Position numbers and translations under genes: made by a program. From Rhodospirillaceae bacterium (GTDB taxonomy: Bacteria; Pseudomonadota; Alphaproteobacteria; Bin65), in assembly GCA_028819475.1 (NCBI GenBank), contig JAPPLJ010000041.1:1-64000 (forward strand): 64,000 nucleotides of DNA. Reading direction: 5' to 3'. How positions within the stretch are numbered: the stretch's first letter is position 1; every line of letters starts with the position of its first letter. This document shows positions 59,427 through 64,000 of this stretch, in pieces. Below the pieces are notes generated by a model. The model made no database searches. It was given only the letters and a program-made list of their open reading frames with translations, and was not told the DNA's origin.

Positions 59427-60392
59427 TTACCCGTTGCCGGCCGGAGTACCGTATTCGGGTTCGGCGGTGACTTCGTAACCTTCGAGGCGAAGCCGGCGGC
59501 CCAGTTCCGCGATATGGGCCGGCCCGATTTCGCAGCAGCCGCCGAGGATCGTCGCCCCCGCTGCTGCCCAGTCGAGCGCGTACAGCGCATAGGCCTCCGG
59601 GCCCAGGTCGTCCCGCGCCTCCAGCACGTCGAACGGCCCGCCCGGCTCAAGCGCCTCCACCGACACGAACCCGTTGGCATAAGCCCCGAGCGGCGCGCCT
59701 ATGTCCGCCAGTGCCGGCAATGCCCGGGAGACGGCCTCCGGGATGGAGCAGTTGATCAATATCGCAGACGCCCCGGCGTCGAGCGCCGCGAAGGCGCCGT
59801 CTGCGACCGGCTCCCCCGACCGCAGCACCGTCCCGTCCGCATCGTCCACCGTGAGCGCGGTCCACACCGTCCGGCCGCTTTCGCACGCCGCCAGCGTGGC
59901 GATGCGCGCTTCCCTGACAGTGGCCAGGGTCTCGCACAGGAACAGGTCGACCCGGTCCGCCTGGGCCGCGACGATCCTGCGGTAGTCCGCCAGGCAGAGG
60001 TTTTCGGGCAGAGTCAGATCCGGCCGGTAGGATGCCGCCAGCGGCGGCAGGCATCCGGCGATCAGGACGTTGCGCCCGCTGCGGTCGCGTGCTGCCTGCG
60101 CGGCGCGGAGGGCGGCGTCCTGCAACGTCTCGAAACTCCCGGACCGGCCGGTGCGCGCGAGCCGGTGCGGCGTCGCGGAATAGCTGTTCACCGTGAGGAT
60201 CCGCGCGCCGGCTTCGATGAATTCGAGATGCACGGTCTCCACCAGCTCAGGTTCATCGATCATGACCTGCGTCGACCACAAGGGACCGGACGGAAGACTG
60301 CTGCGCCGGTGCAGTTCCTGTCCGACGCCGCCATCGAGCAGCGCGATCTTTCTGCCGGGCGCCGGATTTTCGCGCTTCGTAATGCAGCTCAT
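59427..60392 (-). CDS. Homocysteine S-methyltransferase-family protein
   Basis: This 321-residue TIM-barrel methyltransferase has the zinc ligands Cys215 (INCS), Cys286 and Cys287 (GGCCEIGP) and the opening LLDGGVGQEL. It is expected to transfer a methyl group from S-methylmethionine or a related donor to homocysteine. It lies 15 bp downstream of cobB on the same strand, so it is probably part of the cobalamin transcript although the family itself does not use B12. Confidence 0.88.
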   Translation of the reverse strand: MSCITKRENPAPGRKIALLDGGVGQELHRRSSLPSGPLWSTQVMIDEPELVETVHLEFIEAGARILTVNSYSATPHRLARTGRSGSFETLQDAALRAAQAARDRSGRNVLIAGCLPPLAASYRPDLTLPENLCLADYRRIVAAQADRVDLFLCETLATVREARIATLAACESGRTVWTALTVDDADGTVLRSGEPVADGAFAALDAGASAILINCSIPEAVSRALPALADIGAPLGAYANGFVSVEALEPGGPFDVLEARDDLGPEAYALYALDWAAAGATILGGCCEIGPAHIAELGRRLRLEGYEVTAEPEYGTPAGNG

Positions 60393-60407
60393 TTTCGTCC
60401 GGCTTGC

Positions 60408-61739
60408 TCAGGATTCCCGCGCGATGGCGTGAAAAAAGGTTCCTGTCGTGTTGCCCCGGCGGCCGCCGCCGGCACCCAGCGCCCGTCCCTCGCCATCGAA
60501 CACCGTGAGAAAGGCGTCGTCCGCCGTGTCGTCCCGGATCGTCGCATAATGAAATTCATGGCCGCGAACCGCCGTGCCGGCGTGTCCCAGAACACAGTCC
60601 TGCGTCGTCACGGCCCGCCGGTAGCCCAGATGCAGCTTCCGGTCCCTGAAGCTCGTGCGGTGGCCGAGCAGTCCCGCCATGGTGTGCACCGCACCGTCGG
60701 AGTCTTCGAGGGTCTGTCCGAGAACCATGTATCCGCCGCATTCGCCATGCACCGGGCGGGTTTCGGAGAAGGCCGCGAGGCCGGCGAGAAATCTGCCGGC
60801 CGCAGCGATCCGCCCGGCGTGCAGCTCGGGATAACCGCCGGGCAGCCAGCAGGAGTCGCATCCCTCCGGCGGCGGCTCGTCAGCAAGCGGCGAGAAGCGT
60901 TCGATTTCCGCACCCTGCCGGCGCCACGCTTCCGTCATGTGCGGATAGACGAAGGAGAAGGCGTCGTCGTCGGCAAAGGCGATGCGCTGGCCCGGCGGAT
61001 CGGGCGCACAGGTCGCGGCCTGCCCGGCATCGGCGTCGCCGATCTCCCGGACCGGCCGGGCCATCGCCTCGATCCGGTCGAGATCGACGGTCGCGGCGAT
61101 CTGATCGGCAAGGGCGGCGATCTCCTTGTCCAGATCGTGCCGCTCGCGTGCCTGCACAAGGCCGAGATGCCGGTCCTGAAAGGCGAATTTCCGGCGCCGC
61201 GGCAGCCATCCGAGCCGCGCCATACCGGCAGCGGTCAGGCCTTCGGTTGCGGTGCGCAGATGCCGTTCGCTGGCGACCCCGTTCAGGATGACGCCGCCGA
61301 TTTCGAGTCGCGGATCGAATTCGGCGAAGCCCTTGGCGACGGCGCCGGCAGACTGGGCCTGGCCGGCAATGTCGACCGCCAGAACGACCGGAATTCCGAA
61401 ACGGACCGCAATATCGGCCGCAGCCCCGGAGCGCCCCGCCTGCCCGGCGATCCCGTCGAACAGGCCCATGGCCGATTCGACGACGACCAGGCCGTCCGGC
61501 TCGCCGGCCGACTCGAGGATCGCGGCCATATGGCCGGGCGACATGGCCCAGCTGTCGATGTTGGCGCACCCGGCTCCGCTTGCCGCGCTGTGAAACGCCG
61601 CGTCGATATAATCCGGCCCGCATTTCAGCGCGCGCACCCGCCGTCCACGTGCGTTCAGCGCCGCGATGAGGCCGACGGTGAGTGTCGTCTTTCCGGCCCC
61701 GGACCGCGGCGCGCCGACAAGGATTGCCCTGGCGGTCAA
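60408..61739 (-). CDS. cobB: Cobyrinate/hydrogenobyrinate a,c-diamide synthase
   Basis: This 443-residue glutamine-dependent amidotransferase works on the corrin ring. The N-terminal P-loop-like synthetase domain has LVGAPRSGAGKTTLTVGL and CGPDYIDAAFH. The C-terminal glutaminase domain has the cysteine in HGECGGYMVLG and the histidine near HEFHY. It amidates the a and c side chains using ATP. Its start overlaps the cobA stop (ATGA), and it continues into the homocysteine methyltransferase gene. Confidence 0.92.
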   Translation of the reverse strand: MTARAILVGAPRSGAGKTTLTVGLIAALNARGRRVRALKCGPDYIDAAFHSAASGAGCANIDSWAMSPGHMAAILESAGEPDGLVVVESAMGLFDGIAGQAGRSGAAADIAVRFGIPVVLAVDIAGQAQSAGAVAKGFAEFDPRLEIGGVILNGVASERHLRTATEGLTAAGMARLGWLPRRRKFAFQDRHLGLVQARERHDLDKEIAALADQIAATVDLDRIEAMARPVREIGDADAGQAATCAPDPPGQRIAFADDDAFSFVYPHMTEAWRRQGAEIERFSPLADEPPPEGCDSCWLPGGYPELHAGRIAAAGRFLAGLAAFSETRPVHGECGGYMVLGQTLEDSDGAVHTMAGLLGHRTSFRDRKLHLGYRRAVTTQDCVLGHAGTAVRGHEFHYATIRDDTADDAFLTVFDGEGRALGAGGGRRGNTTGTFFHAIARES

Positions 61740-62545
61740 GCGAGGGCTCCGGCAAAGGCCGGCGCAACCCGCAGCAGCCGTTCGCGGGTCTTCACGATAT
61801 CTCCGACAACGACGATGGCGGGCGGTTCGATGTTGCGGCGCTGCCGGTCTTCTGCAACGGCGCCCAGGCTGGAGATCAGGATGTCCTCGTCCGGCCGGGT
61901 GGCCGACGAGATCACGGCAAGCGGCGTTGCCGGCGGCAGGCCGCCAGCGATCAGTTCGCGGGCGATCCCGTCGATCCGGCGCAGCGCCATATAGAGGACC
62001 AGCGGCTGGCCCAGCGCGGCGAGCGCCGCCCAGTCGGTCTCATCGGTGTCCGGCGCAGCATGGCCGGTCGCGAACACCACGGCGCGGTTGACGTCGCGCA
62101 GTGTCGCCGGGATCGACGCCACCGCCATCGCCGCCAGGCCGGCCGTGACGCCGGGGATGATGCGGAAGGGAATTTCGGCCTCGGCGAGGCGCAGCATTTC
62201 CTCGCCGCCCCGGCCGAAGACCATCGGATCGCCGCCCTTGAGGCGCAGCACGCGCTGACCGGACCGGGCGAGGTCGACCATCCGGGCGCACAGGGCGGCC
62301 TGGTCGATGGAATGGATCCCCGCCCGCTTGCCCGAGAAGATCCTTTGCGCTTCCGGCCGTGCGAGATCGAGTATCCGGTCGTCGATCAGCGCGTCGTGCA
62401 GGACGGTATCCGCCTGCTGCAGCGCGCGGATCGCGTTGACGGTCAGATAGCCGGGATCGCCCGGGCCGGCGCCGACCAGCCAGACCGAGCCGGGCTCGAA
62501 GACCGGGCCGCCGTCCAGCATGCCCTCCAGCCTGGCGCCGATCAT
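61736..62545 (-). CDS. cobA: Uroporphyrinogen-III C-methyltransferase
   Basis: This 269-residue SAM-dependent methyltransferase adds two methyl groups to uroporphyrinogen III to give precorrin-2. It has the tetrapyrrole methylase signatures VGAGPGDPGYLTVNAIRALQ near residue 25 and RLKGGDPMVFGRGGEE near residue 97. It lacks the CysG siroheme domains. It heads the minus-strand cobA-cobB transcript and is divergent from cbiD with only 17 bp between the two starts. Confidence 0.92.
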   Translation of the reverse strand: MIGARLEGMLDGGPVFEPGSVWLVGAGPGDPGYLTVNAIRALQQADTVLHDALIDDRILDLARPEAQRIFSGKRAGIHSIDQAALCARMVDLARSGQRVLRLKGGDPMVFGRGGEEMLRLAEAEIPFRIIPGVTAGLAAMAVASIPATLRDVNRAVVFATGHAAPDTDETDWAALAALGQPLVLYMALRRIDGIARELIAGGLPPATPLAVISSATRPDEDILISSLGAVAEDRQRRNIEPPAIVVVGDIVKTRERLLRVAPAFAGALA

Positions 62546-62562
62546 CGACCGTCCTGCCCCTG

Positions 62563-63726
62563 ATGACAGCCGCGCGGCCGGCGCTTATGTCTTTCGCCAT
62601 GAAACCCGACCGACCGCTCAAGCGCGGCTGGACCACCGGCGCCTGCGCCACCGCTGCCGCCAAATCGGCCTATACCGCCCTGCTCACCGGCACATTCGAG
62701 GATCCGGCGACCATCGCCCTGCCGCGCGGCGAACGGGTGGCCTTTGCGCTGGCGCGGCAGGAGGTGACGGCGGATTCGGCGACGGCGGCAATCGTCAAGG
62801 ACGCCGGCGACGATCCGGACGTGACCCATGGCGCGCTGGTCGAAGCCACCGTTCGCAAGTCGGATGGCGGCCTGCGGTTCCGCGCCGGTCCGGGCGTCGG
62901 CACGGTGACCAAGCCGGGTCTCCCGGTCGGGCCGGGCGAACCGGCGATCAACCCGGTGCCCCGGCAAATGATTGCCGGCGCGATTGCCGAAGTCGCCGAC
63001 AGGCACGGCGGTTCCCGCGATGTCGAGGTCGAGATTTCGATACCCGGCGGCGAGAAGCTGGCCGAGAAGACGATGAACGGGCGTCTCGGGATTGTTGGCG
63101 GCCTGTCGATCCTCGGCACGACAGGGATCGTCGTTCCCTACTCCTGCGCCGCATGGATCCACTCGATCTACAGCGGCATCGACGTGGCCCGGGCGACCGG
63201 CCTGACCCACATCGCCGGCGCCACCGGCGCGACCTCCGAGGCGGCGGTCCAGCGCCATTACGGACTGCCGGAAGGTGCGCTGATCGATATGGGCGATTTC
63301 GTCGGCGGCATGCTGAAACACCTGCGCAAGCATCCCGTGCCCCGGGTCACCATCGCCGGCGGTGTCGCGAAGATGACCAAGCTGGCCCAGGGAATGCTCG
63401 ACCTGCATTCGGGCAAGGGCGCGGTCGACCGGGCTGCGCTTGCCCGGGTCGCCGGCGAGGTCGGGGCGAGCGACGAGGCGGTCGCCGCGATCGCCGAAGC
63501 CAACACGACGGCGCTCGCCTTCCGGATTGCCGGGACCGAAGGGCTGGCGCTCGGAGATGCGATTGCCGCTGCGGCCCAGCGTGAAGCCGGGGCCGTGGTC
63601 GCCGGAGCGGACATCAGGATCGACGTGCTGATCTTCGACCGCGACAGCAATCTCGTAGGAAATTCGGCGCGTCAGCCGCATCCGGCCGGTCCTCCCCGGA
63701 AGCGGCGGCGGTATTCGGGGTCGTAG
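62563..63726 (+). CDS. cbiD: Cobalt-precorrin-5B C1-methyltransferase
   Basis: This 387-residue protein is of the CbiD family, which methylates C1 of the corrin ring in the oxygen-independent route. It begins with the conserved [18 protein letters not shown] segment and carries [17 protein letters not shown] and the [20 protein letters not shown] motif (in two parts). The start is uncertain among ATGs at 62563, 62587 and 62599, all in frame before the conserved region. Its 3' end overlaps the convergent cobM gene by 55 bp. The last ~20 residues are Arg/Pro-rich and encoded in that overlap. Confidence 0.9.
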   Translation: MTAARPALMSFAMKPDRPLKRGWTTGACATAAAKSAYTALLTGTFEDPATIALPRGERVAFALARQEVTADSATAAIVKDAGDDPDVTHGALVEATVRKSDGGLRFRAGPGVGTVTKPGLPVGPGEPAINPVPRQMIAGAIAEVADRHGGSRDVEVEISIPGGEKLAEKTMNGRLGIVGGLSILGTTGIVVPYSCAAWIHSIYSGIDVARATGLTHIAGATGATSEAAVQRHYGLPEGALIDMGDFVGGMLKHLRKHPVPRVTIAGGVAKMTKLAQGMLDLHSGKGAVDRAALARVAGEVGASDEAVAAIAEANTTALAFRIAGTEGLALGDAIAAAAQREAGAVVAGADIRIDVLIFDRDSNLVGNSARQPHPAGPPRKRRRYSGS

Positions 63727-64000
63727 AGCGCGCTTTCGCTGAAATCTTCCGCCGCGAGAACCGGCCCGACAAGGATTGTCGCCGTCCGCTCCATCGGCTG
63801 TTCGGCGGCCAGCGTCTCGATCGTACCCAGCGTGCCGCGCAGCACCGCTTCGTCTGGCCAGCTGGCCCGGCACACGATGGCAGCCGGGCAATCCGGCCCG
63901 TAATGCGGCAGCAGCGCAGACACGATCCGATCCAGCACATGGACCGAGAGGTGGATCGCGAGCGTCGCGCCGGACGCCGCGAAGGTTTCCAGGGTTTCGC
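63672..64000 (-). CDS. cobM: Precorrin-4 C11-methyltransferase (5' part outside window)
   Basis: This is the C-terminal ~109 residues of CobM, which methylates C11 during aerobic cobalamin synthesis. Recognisable sequence includes [48 protein letters not shown] and the terminal [13 protein letters not shown] motif. The frame runs open to the window edge. Its 3' end overlaps the convergent cbiD by 55 bp. The family is a tetrapyrrole methylase. Confidence 0.88.
   Translation of the reverse strand, partial: ETLETFAASGATLAIHLSVHVLDRIVSALLPHYGPDCPAAIVCRASWPDEAVLRGTLGTIETLAAEQPMERTATILVGPVLAAEDFSESALYDPEYRRRFRGGPAGCG

Noticed and set aside
59514..61994. Plus-strand open frame of 826 codons opposite the cob genes
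   Set aside because: It is the mirror of the homocysteine methyltransferase and cobB genes; no motif is present.
62546..62562. Search for a cobalamin riboswitch upstream of cobA/cbiD
   Set aside because: Only 17 bp separate the two starts, too short for a riboswitch, and no B12-box-like sequence is seen.

Overview
The window is GC-rich DNA, roughly two-thirds G+C by eye. It is dense with short intergenic gaps and ATGA or GTGA start/stop overlaps, and it is typical of a metabolically versatile alphaproteobacterium, probably Rhodospirillales-like. Supporting signs are four separate tripartite-type uptake systems (two TctCBA, two TRAP), many CoA-ester and aromatic-catabolism enzymes, LigM-type tetrahydrofolate-dependent demethylation, and a cobalamin locus that mixes CobA, CobB and CobM with CbiD. 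No rRNA, tRNA, CRISPR array, transposase or phage gene was found.

Region by region. 1-4.7 kb: a hydantoinase/oxoprolinase operon (hyuA, cut by the window edge, then hyuB and an Asp/Glu/hydantoin racemase). 4.7-11.9 kb, minus strand: an acyclic-terpene-utilisation-like operon (AtuA-like DUF1446 protein, acyl-CoA carboxylase beta, enoyl-CoA hydratase, biotin-carrying alpha subunit, TIGR03084 protein). 12-14.9 kb: a glycerol-3-phosphate acyltransferase-like protein and an alpha/beta hydrolase. 15-18.2 kb: the first TctCBA transporter. 18.2-20.2 kb, minus: an AbrB-type antitoxin, a PIN toxin and phosphoglycerate kinase, joined by overlapping codons. 20.3-22.9 kb: LigM-like demethylase and an acyl-CoA dehydrogenase. 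23-27.4 kb: rlmN, followed by a LuxR regulator and a secreted hydrolase, then a second, truncated copy of the rlmN 3' end. 27.5-28.9 kb: RluB-type pseudouridine synthase and RsmD. 29-32.4 kb: the second TctCBA. 32.5-34.4 kb: NAD kinase and an AbrB-type membrane protein. 34.4-40.4 kb, minus: a MetF-like protein, Rieske dioxygenase alpha and beta, and a TRAP transporter.

40.8-46.8 kb: an orphan CoxL-like molybdenum hydroxylase, a thiolase-fold protein lacking the usual catalytic Cys and His, a DUF35-SDR fusion protein, and a cyclase-family hydrolase. This is the part most likely to encode undescribed chemistry. 47-51.7 kb: secreted hydrolase, RNase D, lone HicB, FrnE-like DsbA protein and PaiB. 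51.8-57.5 kb: sulfatase with an Lrp/AsnC gene fragment behind it, the second TRAP system, an intact Lrp/AsnC regulator with palindromic operators, and a DUF6356 protein. 57.5-59.4 kb: flavodoxin-fold oxidoreductase, intradiol dioxygenase-like protein and RidA. 59.4-64 kb: cobalamin genes (cobA-cobB-homocysteine methyltransferase family, cbiD, and cobM cut by the window end).

Two families of short inverted-repeat elements lie between genes: two copies with identical 22-bp terminal inverted repeats and a strong G-quadruplex motif, and two copies with related ~17-bp inverted ends. In all four transporters a hairpin or hairpin-forming repeat sits between the substrate-binding-protein gene and the membrane-subunit genes. 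The overall picture is a cell that imports organic acids and related solutes and degrades them through CoA-ester, C1-folate and oxygenase steps. Product names come from motif and family recognition in the translated sequence; no database search was possible.
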